A stretch of DNA of 64,000 nt from Xylophilus rhododendri (GCF_009906855.1 NZ_CP047650.1:992001-1056000); one strand, 5' to 3'. Positions 44,805-56,508 are shown, numbered from the stretch's first letter. The notes: a model not told the origin generated them from the sequence alone. Made by a program: numbers and translations.

Positions 44805-45284
44805 ATGGTGATGCAGGCCCGAGAAGTTAACACCAAAACAATAGCATCAGTCACATTACAAGTGCTAAAAACAAAAATTTTTCCGTTAGCGAGTTTGGCA
44901 GCGGCAGCACTCAACAGCCTCGCGTCAGATGCAGATATTTTTGGATTGTACAAATCAACGGATGCATATCGTGCCGAAATGTTAATTAAGCCATGGCATG
45001 GCGAGCTACGCATAAACTTTATTGGCGGATCAAGCACAAAAGCGGGTGCAAATACTTCGGCAGATTGCGAGGCAGTAGCAGATGGGAAAATAGACAAAGG
45101 CATAGTTCGCGCAAAACTAATTCCTTTCGAAGGAACAAAAAGCTCCTTGAGCCAATTAGATATTGACAAAATGAATAACCACATTGAAATAAAAATCCAT
45201 CGAAAGAATGCAGTGGTAACCGGATCTTTTGAATATTGCGGGTTAGGAAATTCACTGTCCGGCAACTATAGAAAAATATATTGA
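44805..45284 (+). CDS. Small probably secreted protein, unknown function
   Basis: A 159-aa protein. The ATG at 44805 has GGAGG six bases before it and is preferred to ATG 44766. The N-terminal hydrophobic stretch (IFPLASLAAAALNSLASDA) follows a long charged leader, so it is a probable but atypical signal peptide. The mature part has two cysteines (SADCEA and EYCGL) and beta-strand-rich sequence (AEMLIKPWHGELRINFIGG). It has the general look of periplasmic lysozyme inhibitors (small, secreted, beta, disulfide), but no known inhibitor signature was found. Confidence 0.65.
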   Translation: MVMQAREVNTKTIASVTLQVLKTKIFPLASLAAAALNSLASDADIFGLYKSTDAYRAEMLIKPWHGELRINFIGGSSTKAGANTSADCEAVADGKIDKGIVRAKLIPFEGTKSSLSQLDIDKMNNHIEIKIHRKNAVVTGSFEYCGLGNSLSGNYRKIY

Positions 45285-45388
45285 CTTGATACATGCCAAC
45301 ATGTGTGGCGCAAATTTAAGCGGCCGTCATTTCGACCAAGCCGGCTACACACCCAATGAAATCAGCTTGAATATTCTTAGAAAAAAAA

Positions 45389-45856
45389 ATGAAGGCTTAT
45401 GCAGTAGCATTGATGATTTTTGGTTTAACTCAAAATTTTTCGACACACGCGGAAAACATGACATGTGATGGGATACAAAAAAGCTCCCAACACAAGCTAT
45501 CTATCAAAAGGTATCAATCAAAAATTATTGAAATATCGTACAAATCCATGACTTTGGATTCGAGTAAATACACGTGCGATCTGACATTTAACCGCAATAA
45601 TCCCGAGTCCGGCGTGGTGTGGAAAGACTCGCCTGATGGGAGCGCATTAAATATCGTTGATGACGCGGGAAATCAAGCGTTAAACATTGAAATCATGCAA
45701 GCCGACAGCAAACACATATCTATAAGTATTGATGGATTGAACTCACCCGCAGGGCACATTTTTGCATGCGGGCTGAATGGATACTTGTCCGCAAACATTA
45801 AAATTCAAAGCGATAATGCTGCTTGCATTTTTGAAAGCAAAGCAACACGAGATTAA
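45389..45856 (+). CDS. Small secreted protein, possible paralogue of the preceding one
   Basis: A 155-aa protein starting after an A9 run at 45389. MKAYAVALMIFGLTQNFS with THA before ENMT is a clear signal peptide. The mature part has four cysteines (MTCDG, YTCDL, FACGL, AACIF) and alternates polar and hydrophobic residues as a beta sandwich would. The end (HIFACGLNGYLSANIK) resembles FEYCGLGNSLSGNYRK at the end of the preceding protein, so the two may be distant paralogues. Function not known; candidate immunity or lysozyme-inhibitor protein by context. Confidence 0.65.
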   Translation: MKAYAVALMIFGLTQNFSTHAENMTCDGIQKSSQHKLSIKRYQSKIIEISYKSMTLDSSKYTCDLTFNRNNPESGVVWKDSPDGSALNIVDDAGNQALNIEIMQADSKHISISIDGLNSPAGHIFACGLNGYLSANIKIQSDNAACIFESKATRD

Positions 45857-46177
45857 AAAAACTTAGCCAGACAAAATTTGCCCTAAATATAAATACAAGC
45901 TCTTTCAGTCAGGCGCTTTGTTCAGTTGTTCGACTGATACGCACACCTCATTAGAATACGAGGAAAGATATCTTTAACTGCGAAAGAAATAGCCGGCAAT
46001 TGAGGCTTTCGCGAATTGACGATACCGCTTATGGGCAGCAGCGACATCGATAAGTCGCCGCGATAAATGGCAACTGGCCAACTTCCATTCGCCGCCGCCA
46101 ACCCTACGCCAGTAGCGGTGACGCATTCGCCCCGAAGCGCAACGCCCCACCCCACCCACGCTCAGCTAAGCTGCCGC
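45857..46177. other. Gap marking the return from AT-rich to GC-rich DNA
   Basis: No gene seen. The first 200 bases are AT-rich like the toxin cassette; from about 46060 composition returns to that of the chromosome. A frame open from ATG 46067 leads into kup but encodes a Pro/His/Thr-rich stretch unlike Kup N-termini, so I treat it as leader. Confidence 0.5.
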
Positions 46178-48100
46178 ATGGCCTCCTCCCCCGCCCTCCC
46201 CTCCTCCCCGCCCCAAGGCCACCACAAGACCGCCACTTCCGCCCTGACCCTGGGCGCCCTCGGCGTGGTCTTTGGCGACATCGGCACCTCCCCGCTCTAC
46301 GCCTTCAAGGAATGCCTGAGCCCCGAGCACGGCGTGCTGATCGACCGCGGCGCGGTGCTCGGCCTGCTGTCCCTGGTCTTCTGGGGCCTGATGCTGGTCG
46401 TCACGCTGAAATACGTGGTCTTCGTGTTGCGCGCCGACCATGACGGCGAGGGCGGCATCCTGGCCCTGGCAGGGCTGGCCAAACATGCGCTGGAGGCCGG
46501 CAGCCGGGCCCGGCCCTGGCTGTTTCGCAGCGTCTCGCTGATGGGGCTGGTGGGCGCGGCCATGTTCTATGGGGACAGCCTCATCACCCCGGCCATCTCG
46601 GTGCTGTCGGCGGTGGAAGGCATCGAAGTCGCCACGCCGCATCTGCGGCACTGGGTGGTGCCGATCACGCTGGCGGTGCTGGTGGCGCTGTTCGCGGTGC
46701 AGCGCTACGGCACCGCGTCGGTGGGGCGCATCTTCGGGCCGGTGATGGTGCTGTGGTTCCTCACGCTGGCGGTGTCGGGGCTGGCGCAGGTGCTGCAGCA
46801 TCCGGGCATTCTCGAAGCGCTGGATCCGCGCTGGGCCCTGTCCTTCATGCGCCACCATGCGCCGCAGGCCATCGGTGTGCTGGGCGCGGTCTTCCTGGCG
46901 TTCACCGGCGGCGAGGCGCTGTATGCCGACATGGGGCATTTCGGCGCCCGGCCGATCCGCCTGGCCTGGAGCTTCATCGCCCTGCCCGCCCTCACGCTCA
47001 ACTACTTCGGCCAGGGCGCGCTGGTGCTGCACGATGCCGGGGCCGCGGCCAATCCCTTCTTCCACCTGTTCCCGGACTGGGCCACGGTGCCCATGGTGGT
47101 GCTGGCCGCCTGCGCCACGGTCATCGCCTCGCAGGCGGTGATCTCCGGCGCTTATTCGATGACGGCGCATGCCATGCGCATGGGCTACCTGCCGCGCATG
47201 CGCATCGTGCAGACCTCGGGCGATGCCATCGGGCAGATCTACCTGCCGGGCGTCAACTGGGTGCTGATGGCGGGTGTGCTGGCGCTGGTGCTGGCCTTCC
47301 GCAGCTCGGGTGCGCTGGCGGCGGCCTATGGCATCGCGGTGTCGGTCACCATGCTGGCGACCACGCTGCTGACCGGCATCGTCGCCTGGCGGCTGTGGCG
47401 CTGGAACGGCCTGGCCGTGGCCACGGGCGTGGCCCTGTTCGCGCTGGTGGACCTGGTCTTCATCGGCGCCAACAGCGTGAAGATCGCCGATGGCGGCTGG
47501 CTCACGCTGGTGGTGGCGGCGCTGGCCATCTTCGTCTTCGTGACCTGGTCGCGCGGCCGGCGGGTGGCCGAGGCGGCGGCGGCGGAGGAGCGGTTTCCGC
47601 TGGCGCCCTTTATCGAAAGCCTCACCCAGTACGGCATGCCGCACCGGGTCAAGGGCACGGCGGTGTTCCTGACGGCCGATGCCGACAGCGTGCCCCATGC
47701 GCTGCTGCACAACCTCAAGCACAACCAGGTGCTGCACGAGCGGGTGGTGGTGATGGCGGTGCACGCCGCGCCGGTGCCGCGGGTGGATGCGGGGCGGCGG
47801 CTCGAAGCGCAGGACCTGGGCTCGGGCGTCTGGAAGGTCAACGTCAGCCACGGCTTCACCGAAACGCCCGACGTGCCCGAATACCTGCGGCTGCTGGCCT
47901 ACCGCCAGGGCCTGCAGATCGAGGCGATGGCGACCTCCTTCTTCACCTCGCGCGCCTCGGTGGGCACCGGCCGGCTCGATGGGCTGAACGCGCTGCAGAA
48001 GACGGTGTTCGCCTGGATGCAGCGTAATGCGGCGCGCGCGCCGGACTACTTCGGCCTGCCCGGCAACCGGCTGATCGAGATCGGCCGGCGCGCGACCTGA
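46178..48100 (+). CDS. kup: Potassium uptake protein Kup
   Basis: Low-affinity K+/H+ symporter of 640 aa with twelve membrane segments and a C-terminal cytoplasmic domain from about residue 475. The signatures LTLGALGVVFGDIGTSPLYA (residue about 22) and MFYGDSLITPAISVLSAVEG (about 128) are those of the KUP/HAK family. LAFTGGEALYADMGHFG (about 240) and SGAYSMTAHAMRMGYLPRM (about 322) follow. Start ATG 46178 is chosen because family similarity begins 18 residues later. A PIP-like box begins seven bases after its stop. Confidence 0.95.
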   Translation: MASSPALPSSPPQGHHKTATSALTLGALGVVFGDIGTSPLYAFKECLSPEHGVLIDRGAVLGLLSLVFWGLMLVVTLKYVVFVLRADHDGEGGILALAGLAKHALEAGSRARPWLFRSVSLMGLVGAAMFYGDSLITPAISVLSAVEGIEVATPHLRHWVVPITLAVLVALFAVQRYGTASVGRIFGPVMVLWFLTLAVSGLAQVLQHPGILEALDPRWALSFMRHHAPQAIGVLGAVFLAFTGGEALYADMGHFGARPIRLAWSFIALPALTLNYFGQGALVLHDAGAAANPFFHLFPDWATVPMVVLAACATVIASQAVISGAYSMTAHAMRMGYLPRMRIVQTSGDAIGQIYLPGVNWVLMAGVLALVLAFRSSGALAAAYGIAVSVTMLATTLLTGIVAWRLWRWNGLAVATGVALFALVDLVFIGANSVKIADGGWLTLVVAALAIFVFVTWSRGRRVAEAAAAEERFPLAPFIESLTQYGMPHRVKGTAVFLTADADSVPHALLHNLKHNQVLHERVVVMAVHAAPVPRVDAGRRLEAQDLGSGVWKVNVSHGFTETPDVPEYLRLLAYRQGLQIEAMATSFFTSRASVGTGRLDGLNALQKTVFAWMQRNAARAPDYFGLPGNRLIEIGRRAT

Positions 48101-48106
48101 GGGGTT

Positions 48107-48167
48107 TTCGTCGGTGCTGACGGGGCCTTCGTGTCCCGCGGACTGGTTCGTTGCGGCTTCCCAGAAT
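48107..48167 (+). promoter_or_regulatory. PIP-like box and -10 hexamer before the first small paralogue
   Basis: TTCGT (48107-48111), 16 bases, TTCGT (48128-48132), then 29 bases to CAGAAT (48162-48167), which fits the YANNNT -10 of plant-inducible promoters. The ATG follows 43 bases after the hexamer. The same arrangement (spacing 16 and 29, CAGAAT, 44 bases to ATG) occurs before the gene at 50110. The canonical PIP spacing is 15, so this is one base longer. A third TTCGT at 48147 is present. Confidence 0.55.
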
Positions 48168-48210
48168 GGCCCCAGCCCCCCTGCCGGCGGGGCGCCACTG
48201 GAAACCCGAT

Positions 48211-49014
48211 ATGCACATCAACCGAAGCCCCCACGCCCAGGCCCCCAGGGCCATGCCGCCGCACCCGAACGGACACGACGACCCCGGCCCGGCGGACGCG
48301 GGCGACGCCGGCCCGACGCCTTCACCCTCTGAGCACGTCGCAGCCATGAACCGGCTGCGCGCCACCGGCAGCTGCTGGGCCGGCCCGCAGCAGGCAGCAC
48401 TGAGAGACCTTCTCGACCGGATCGACTCGGTCGCCACCATGGACCCGCGCGACGCGCCGGCCATGCAGCAGTCGCTCCAGGAGGCGATGCAGGCGCTCGG
48501 CATGCCGATCGAGGTGCAACACGATCCCGACGCGCTCGCCCGAATCAACATGCGTGTGTCGCCCCCGCCGATGCAGACCCTGCTCGGCTGCCTCTTCACC
48601 ATCGCCCGGGACGAAGACGGCGCCCGCGCCAACCAGCAAAAACGCGACCTGGCCTCGGCCATGCACGAAGCCGCCCATCGATACGCCGAGGGAACATGGC
48701 CTTCCACCGCCTTCCCGGTTCCGAGCTCAGCGTTGACCGAGCAGGACTCGCCCAGGCTGCAGACCTATTGCGAAGCCTTCTGCGAACGCTTCTGCCATGA
48801 CCGGACGATCGGCCGGATGCCGAGCGAGTGGCACCTGAAACCCTTTTTACTCCTCTTCCGCCCTCCGGCCGGACCGTACCAGTTGGGCTGGGTCATGAGC
48901 GACGCGTTGCGCGCGGCGGTGCAGGCCCATCCCAAGGGGCCGAACTGGTCCAGCGAGAACGAGCAGCGACTGCTGCATGCCCTGGAGGACATCGCCCGGA
49001 TGTGGAGCGAGTGA
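48211..49014 (+). CDS. Uncharacterised small paralogue 1 of an array, candidate secreted effector
   Basis: A 267-aa protein of a family I do not recognise. The N-terminus is Pro/Ser/His-rich and unstructured (MHINRSPHAQAPRAMPPH), as is usual for type III secretion signals. A first domain (residues about 65-150) has RDLLDRIDSVATMDPRDAPAMQ and MQTLLGCLFTIA. A second (about 180-267) has YCEAFCERFCHDRTIG, FRPPAGPYQLGWVMSDALR and PKGPNWSSENEQRLLHAL. Both domains recur in the gene at 50110. Start ATG 48211 is chosen because the sequence just before it, CTGGAAACCCGAT, is conserved before the ATG at 50110. It overlaps the next gene by one base (TGATG). Confidence 0.75.
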   Translation: MHINRSPHAQAPRAMPPHPNGHDDPGPADAGDAGPTPSPSEHVAAMNRLRATGSCWAGPQQAALRDLLDRIDSVATMDPRDAPAMQQSLQEAMQALGMPIEVQHDPDALARINMRVSPPPMQTLLGCLFTIARDEDGARANQQKRDLASAMHEAAHRYAEGTWPSTAFPVPSSALTEQDSPRLQTYCEAFCERFCHDRTIGRMPSEWHLKPFLLLFRPPAGPYQLGWVMSDALRAAVQAHPKGPNWSSENEQRLLHALEDIARMWSE

Positions 49015-49943
49015 TGCACAAACGAAGCCTGAGTTCCGAATCCCTCGACAGCGCGGTCCGCTGGAACCTGGTGGCGCCAGCGCTTCGGCCCCAGCGGGCA
49101 CAGGAGGCGCAGGCGGCCGCCTTGCCGGCCCCGCCGAAGGCGCCGGTCAATCCCCACATCGCCGCGCTCGATGCGATGGACACGGACAGCGCTGCTTTCC
49201 CGCCAGCGCCGCCATCCCAGCCCTCCCCCACGCAACGTCCGGTGCCGCGTGCCCTGCTGCGCGATCTCGCCCGGCTGTCGTCGGCGCCGGCCGAGGAGAT
49301 GGAGCCGTTGCGGCAAGCCATCCTCGCCGGGCTGCGGGCAATCGACCTGCCCACGGCCGCCTGCCAGGATGCAGGCGTCATGTTCCGCCTGGAATGCAAT
49401 CCGGCCGAACTACCCCCGCCCTTGCCGCTGGCCAGCCTGCTCGGCTGCCTGGAAGACATGGCCGGCTGCCAGCCGCACTGGCCGGCCTGGCCCCGGGGCC
49501 GGGTGGCGGCCGCGCTGGCCGCGAACATCCTGATCCACGTGCGCCAGCCCTGGTGTCCGGACTACTTCCTACCCAGGCCCGATATCGCAGCACGACGGCC
49601 TGCGCCAGCAGCAGGTGGCGCAAGGCGATGCAGCCCTCAGCACCGATGCCGGCACGCGGCGACACGCGCTGCCGATACCCTCGTCCCACCCACGACGAGC
49701 CGCCATGCTGGCCCTGCTCGCCCGCATCGACCCGGTGGCCGGCATGCGCAGCCTCGAAGCCCCCGCCGTGCAGGAAGCCATCCTCGACGCCATGCGCCAG
49801 GCCGGCATCCCGGCCGAGGTGGACTACCACCCGGCCGTTCTGCAGCGGCTGCTGTGCGGGGACGAATCCATGCCGCTGCAGACACTGCTCGGTTGCATGG
49901 CCGACCTCGCCCAGCATCCGGAAAGCGAGCGCTGCACCCGTGA
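49014..49943 (+). CDS. Paralogue 2 of the array, truncated
   Basis: The ATG overlaps the previous stop, so the two are coupled. Only the first 190 or so codons look genuine: a variable leader, then RDLARLSSAPAEEMEPLRQA and LPLASLLGCLEDMAGC, the first domain of the family. From about 49590 the frame runs over the next paralogue in another register and becomes Arg/Pro/His-rich, so the second (FCxRFC) domain is missing. The true product may be about 190-310 aa, or the gene may be broken by deletion or by a frameshift into the next one. Confidence 0.5.
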   Translation: MHKRSLSSESLDSAVRWNLVAPALRPQRAQEAQAAALPAPPKAPVNPHIAALDAMDTDSAAFPPAPPSQPSPTQRPVPRALLRDLARLSSAPAEEMEPLRQAILAGLRAIDLPTAACQDAGVMFRLECNPAELPPPLPLASLLGCLEDMAGCQPHWPAWPRGRVAAALAANILIHVRQPWCPDYFLPRPDIAARRPAPAAGGARRCSPQHRCRHAATRAADTLVPPTTSRHAGPARPHRPGGRHAQPRSPRRAGSHPRRHAPGRHPGRGGLPPGRSAAAAVRGRIHAAADTARLHGRPRPASGKRALHP

Positions 49944-50004
49944 CAAGCGCCTGCTCGCCGAGGCGATGAGGAAAGCCGTGGTGCGGCTGTGCTGGCAGAC
50001 CTGA
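49615..50004 (+). CDS. Paralogue 3 of the array, truncated to the first domain
   Basis: A 129-aa stretch from GTG 49615 that carries a well-kept copy of the first domain: ALLARIDPVAGMRSLEAPAV, QEAILDAMRQAGIPAEVDYH, MPLQTLLGCMADLAQ and DKRLLAEAMRKAVVRL. It ends right after this domain and so lacks the FCxRFC half. It has no ribosome site or leader of its own, and its 5' half overlaps the tail of the previous frame. Probably a remnant, or the in-frame continuation of paralogue 2 after a lost base. It is closest to the gene at 50110. Confidence 0.5.
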   Translation: MAQGDAALSTDAGTRRHALPIPSSHPRRAAMLALLARIDPVAGMRSLEAPAVQEAILDAMRQAGIPAEVDYHPAVLQRLLCGDESMPLQTLLGCMADLAQHPESERCTRDKRLLAEAMRKAVVRLCWQT

Positions 50005-50065
50005 TTCGCCTGCACATCCCGCACCTTCGCATGCGGCCGGCAGGCCCGCCGCGGCTTTCCAGAAT
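50005..50065 (+). promoter_or_regulatory. PIP-like box and -10 hexamer before paralogue 4
   Basis: TTCGC (50005-50009), 16 bases, TTCGC (50026-50030), then 29 bases to CAGAAT (50060-50065); the ATG is at 50110. Spacing and hexamer are identical to the element before 48211, and GCGGCTT plus CCAGAATG is shared too. The box begins on the base after the stop of paralogue 3. Confidence 0.6.
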
Positions 50066-50109
50066 GAGCACGGTCATAGACGACGACGGCACCTATCTGG
50101 AAAACCGAC

Positions 50110-50976
50110 ATGCAACCCATGATCAGCAACAGCACTTCCCATCTCGACCGGCCGTCCACGGCCGCTCAGCTTGCGCCCGCAGCCCTTGCACACGAGGATG
50201 AGGCCGCCCGCCCTGTGCCCTTGCCCGACCGGCACCTGGTCGAAATGGGGGAACGGGGGCAACTGGGGCAACTGGGGCAACTGGCCATCGCCCGCACCCG
50301 GCGACGAATGCAGCAGGCGGCCCTCAACGCCTTGCTCCAGGAGATCGAGAAGGTGGCGACCATGCCCAAGCGCAATGCGTTCGCCGTGCAGGAGGCCATT
50401 CTGGAGAAGATGGGCGCTGCCGGCCTGCACGCCGAGGTCAACTACCAGCCCGGCGCCCTGGCACGGCTGCCCGACGATAACGCGAACCAGACGCTGCAGG
50501 TCCTGCTGGGGGTCATCGCCAGCATCGCCCAGTCGCCCGGCGGCCCGGCCTCCGACCGGGCCAAACGCCTGCTGGCGGAGCGGATGAAGCAGGCCGCCGA
50601 AGCCGCCGTGGCGATAGAACCAAACGACGAAGAAGAAGACCCGCCGGTCTATGACTTCGCAGAACCGCCAGTCCATCCGGCAGAAAACCCGCCCTCCTAT
50701 GGCTCTGTCCTGTGGGAGCACTACTGCGCCGATTTCTGCGCACGCTTTTGCAGCAACGCGATGCTCGACGCCCAGCCGAACGACCTGCAGGTGCTCGGCG
50801 CGCTGACCAGCTTCCGGCCCTCGGCCGGACGGCCTTACGACATGGACTGGCTGATCGGCACGGAACTGCTGAAGGTCATCCGCGAGAGGCCCCTGGGCCC
50901 GGACTGGTCGCAAGCCAACCGGGACCGGCTGGAGAAGCTGCTCGCCAGCATCGGGCGGCATTGGGGTGGCTGGTGA
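50110..50976 (+). CDS. Uncharacterised paralogue 4 of the array, full length
   Basis: A 288-aa relative of the gene at 48211. A polar leader (MQPMISNSTSHLDRPSTAAQ) includes three tandem GQL units made by a 9-base DNA repeat near 50256-50283. The first domain is at about 55-160: ALLQEIEKVATMPKRNAFAV, QEAILEKMGAAGLHAEVNYQ, LQVLLGVIASIAQSP. An acidic linker (EPNDEEEDPP) joins it to the second domain at about 195-288: HYCADFCARFCSNAML, SFRPSAGRPYDMDWLIGTELL and RPLGPDWSQANRDRLEKLL. No enzyme motif was found. Candidate type III effector, because of the PIP-like promoter and leader. Confidence 0.78.
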   Translation: MQPMISNSTSHLDRPSTAAQLAPAALAHEDEAARPVPLPDRHLVEMGERGQLGQLGQLAIARTRRRMQQAALNALLQEIEKVATMPKRNAFAVQEAILEKMGAAGLHAEVNYQPGALARLPDDNANQTLQVLLGVIASIAQSPGGPASDRAKRLLAERMKQAAEAAVAIEPNDEEEDPPVYDFAEPPVHPAENPPSYGSVLWEHYCADFCARFCSNAMLDAQPNDLQVLGALTSFRPSAGRPYDMDWLIGTELLKVIRERPLGPDWSQANRDRLEKLLASIGRHWGGW

Positions 50977-51015
50977 TACCGCAGCCAGCCGTTCCGGACT
51001 TGAAACCGGGCAGAC

Positions 51016-51328
51016 CTACTTCGGCGTCACATCCGTGACATCGGCAGCGGGGAACCGCCGCCGCGCCTCGGCCTGCTCGGCCGTCTCGGCCGCCGCCGGC
51101 TGGGCCCCGCGCCGGAAGGCCGAGGCCTGGCGCCACACCGCCATCGGATCGGTGCGCAGCACCCAGGGCGCCACCGGCCGGCCGGTCAGCCGGGCCCAGG
51201 TGCGGCGCACCGCCCACACGCAGAACAGCACGAGGACCGCGCACAGCGCGGCCAGGGCGAACACCGCGCCGGCCGCCACCAGCACCAGCTTGATCACGGC
51301 CAGCAGCAGCCGCTGGCCCCAGGTCGGC

Positions 51329-51336
<8 letters not shown>
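51016..51336 (-). CDS. Small inner-membrane protein downstream of clpB
   Basis: A 106-aa protein with one long or two short hydrophobic segments ([20 protein letters not shown] and [14 protein letters not shown], residues about 10-45) and a basic cytoplasmic tail ([20 protein letters not shown]). No known function. Its ATG overlaps the clpB 3' end by eight bases, so it is probably coupled to clpB. It is convergent with paralogue 4, with 39 bases between the stops. Confidence 0.8.
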
Positions 51337-53965
<2,629 letters not shown>

Positions 53966-54012
53966 GGATGAAAAATCTCCTGCGGTCCAACTGGCGGCCG
54001 CAGCCCCGGATT

Positions 54013-56508
54013 TCAAGAGGCGAAGCCCGCCTGGTAACTGGCCCAGCCGGTGCGCGGGCGCGATCCGTCGTGCAGGTAGAGGATGCTGCCGCCGTCGTGC
54101 TGCACCGGCCAGCCCCATTCCGCGGCCAGCTGCGAGACGGCCTGGCGCTTGCGGTCGCCGGCCCGGCCGCCGTCCTGGTGGTGCACGCCGCCCACCGACA
54201 ACTCGAAGGCATTGAAGGCCGGTGCGCCCGCGGCGGTCCTGCGTCGCGCCAGGTGTTTCAGCAGATCCTCGAAGACCGGGGTGGAGAGATTGTGGGCATT
54301 GATCTCGGCCCGGCGCTGCTCGGGCAGCAGGCGGCAGGAGGCCGGGCGGCCTTCGGTCAGCAGGCGCAGCGCCGTCTGCAGCATGGATTCCGGGTCCGAT
54401 GCCTGGCCGCCGTCCGGCCAGGGCTCGCCGGCCAGCCGGGCCAGCTGGCGCGCGAGCGAGGGCACCGGCGCATGCCCGGCATGCGGCGCGACGGCGCGCA
54501 GGGCGCTGGCCAGCCAGGCGGCCATGTCGTCGGCGCTCTGCTGGCGCTCGGTTTCGGAAAGCTTGCGATAAGCGGACATGTAGTCCAGCCGCGCCTGCTG
54601 CACCGCCTGCCGGAATTCGTCGGCGGGCGCGGGATGGCCGGCTTGCCGCGCGGCCTCGTTCTCCCGGTTCAGGGCTGCCAGCCGGCCTTCGAGGGCCCGC
54701 AGGGCGCGCCGGGCGAGATCCGGCGGCACGGCCGGCAAGGCCTGCAGGAAACGCTCCAGGCCCTTGCCCATGCAGAAGAGCCGAAAGCCGGCGGCCTTGC
54801 CGTCGTCCGGACCGCGCGCGGCGAAATGTTCGAACACGGCGGCGGCCAGGCGGGTGCCGGGCGCGGTATCGCTGCGCACCCAGGCAGCGTCGAGCATCTC
54901 GCGCAGGGCGATGAAACCCAGCGGCGGCGTGCCGCCGGCGCAGCGCTCCACCAGTGCCGCCATCGCGTCGAGCAGCGCGGCGGCGACCGGTGCGGGCTCG
55001 GCCAGCAGCAGCGTGCGCAGCTTGCGCCGGTAGAGGAAGTCCTGCAGCACGGCCGCGGCCTCGGCCGGATCGGCCCGGGCCGCATCCTGCAGGCGCGGCA
55101 GCGCCGCCGCGGCCCTGAGCGTATGCAGCGCGGGCGGCGCCGGTGCCGCGGGCGGGGACGGCCGCGGCGCCCGCCTGCGGCCGGCGGAGCTGAACGGGGT
55201 GGCGGGAGGCGCGGTGTGCGGGGCCTCGCCGGGCACGGCCCCGGGCAAAGGCTCGGGCTTGGGCCGCGCCTTGTTCTTGCGCCGCCGGTTCGCGCCGGAC
55301 CGGGCGTCCGGCAGGGGCTCCGCCACGGCTGCCGCCTGCACGGGCTTGCGCTCCGCGGGGTCGTCGATGCCACGCTCGTCGAGCCAGCCCACCAGCGTAT
55401 CGACCAGGTTCGCCCAGCGCACGAACAGCAGCTGCGTTTCCCGCTCGGTATGCGCGGTGGGAGGACCGATGCGCTCGGCCTGCAAGGTGCGCATGGCCCG
55501 TCGCTCGCGGGCGATGGCGGTCCGCACGCCCGGCGGCTCCTCGCGGCCCGCGAGGCCGGCCTCGTGTTCGCAGAGTGCCGCCAGGGCTTTTTCGATGCGG
55601 TCCATGGCCTCGCCGGCCCACACCGCTTCGCATTCCACCGAGAGCTGCAGGCAGAAGCCGCACAGCAGGTCCATCGCCTCCACCACCCAGTGCAGGGTGT
55701 CGAAATGCAGGGGCGGCGAGACCTGGCCGCATGCCAGGGCCCGCGCGCTGGCCGCGGGGTCCTCCACCGGCTCGGGCGGCAGCCGGGGCGGCTGGCCCAC
55801 CCGCAGGGAGATCGGCCCGATCAGGTCGCTCACCATCGCGCAGATGCCGGCGCAGGCGGCACGCTCCCGGGGATGGCCGGTGGAGAGCCGCTCCTCGATG
55901 CGCGCCGCCACGGTGGCCACGCAGTCGGCCAGGTCCATTTCCTGCAGCTGGAACAAGGTCTCGGCCACCAGGGGAAGGCAGGCCTGCAGGGCGGGCTGGA
56001 GATAGGTTTCCAGCGACAGCAGCAGCTCCTCCTGCCGCGCCAGTTCCTGCACCGCATTCGAAGCCGCCTGGCGACGCAGGCTGCCCGCGCCGGGCGTGGC
56101 GCGTTCCCGGCAGTGCGCGACCTTGCGCCGGAGCCGTTCGCGCTCCTGCATCACCGCGTCGTGGGCGCTGCGCAGGAAGAGCGGCAACTCCAGGACCTGA
56201 TAGGCCTGGTAGTCGGCGGCATGCGGTCCTTCGCCGGGCGACAGGCGGCGGCGCGCATGCCGTTCCCAGTTCGCGATGAAATGGCGCAGTTCGGCGGGCC
56301 AGGTGTTCAGTGGGGCTCGGGACACCAGGAAATCCGCCAGGCGGTCGGAGGGCGCCACGCCGCTCGCGGTGAAGTCGTCCGGGTCGGCTGTCGGCACCGG
56401 GGCCGTGCCGGGCGGCGCATCGGGCGGCGGCACCGGGACGCGAACATTGGCAGGCGGCTGGGGCATGCAGCGCGCGACGTACTGAAGGCAGGAGAGATGG
56501 GGGAACAT
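54013..56508 (-). CDS. Large uncharacterised paralogue E (~831 aa), PIP-box controlled
   Basis: Third and last of three homologous genes. Probable start ATG 56508 ([16 protein letters not shown]), which leaves a leader of about 37 bases after the predicted -10; ATG 56538 and 56466 are alternatives. The N-terminal helical domain (residues about 50-330) has [34 protein letters not shown] and CEHEAGL. A basic Pro/Ala-rich linker at about 375-430 ([16 protein letters not shown]) follows. The C-terminal domain has [62 protein letters not shown] and [10 protein letters not shown]. No enzyme signature, signal peptide or membrane helix was seen. Confidence 0.85.
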   Translation of the reverse strand: MFPHLSCLQYVARCMPQPPANVRVPVPPPDAPPGTAPVPTADPDDFTASGVAPSDRLADFLVSRAPLNTWPAELRHFIANWERHARRRLSPGEGPHAADYQAYQVLELPLFLRSAHDAVMQERERLRRKVAHCRERATPGAGSLRRQAASNAVQELARQEELLLSLETYLQPALQACLPLVAETLFQLQEMDLADCVATVAARIEERLSTGHPRERAACAGICAMVSDLIGPISLRVGQPPRLPPEPVEDPAASARALACGQVSPPLHFDTLHWVVEAMDLLCGFCLQLSVECEAVWAGEAMDRIEKALAALCEHEAGLAGREEPPGVRTAIARERRAMRTLQAERIGPPTAHTERETQLLFVRWANLVDTLVGWLDERGIDDPAERKPVQAAAVAEPLPDARSGANRRRKNKARPKPEPLPGAVPGEAPHTAPPATPFSSAGRRRAPRPSPPAAPAPPALHTLRAAAALPRLQDAARADPAEAAAVLQDFLYRRKLRTLLLAEPAPVAAALLDAMAALVERCAGGTPPLGFIALREMLDAAWVRSDTAPGTRLAAAVFEHFAARGPDDGKAAGFRLFCMGKGLERFLQALPAVPPDLARRALRALEGRLAALNRENEAARQAGHPAPADEFRQAVQQARLDYMSAYRKLSETERQQSADDMAAWLASALRAVAPHAGHAPVPSLARQLARLAGEPWPDGGQASDPESMLQTALRLLTEGRPASCRLLPEQRRAEINAHNLSTPVFEDLLKHLARRRTAAGAPAFNAFELSVGGVHHQDGGRAGDRKRQAVSQLAAEWGWPVQHDGGSILYLHDGSRPRTGWASYQAGFAS

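Noticed and set aside
46067..46177. Longer Kup N-terminus from ATG 46067
   Set aside because: The extra 37 residues are Pro/His/Thr-rich and unlike Kup proteins; ATG 46178 gives the family start.
48128..48151. Second candidate box TTCGT-N14-TTCGT before the first small paralogue
   Set aside because: Spacing is short and it would lie only about 10 bases from CAGAAT; the N16 pair is matched exactly by the promoter before 50110.
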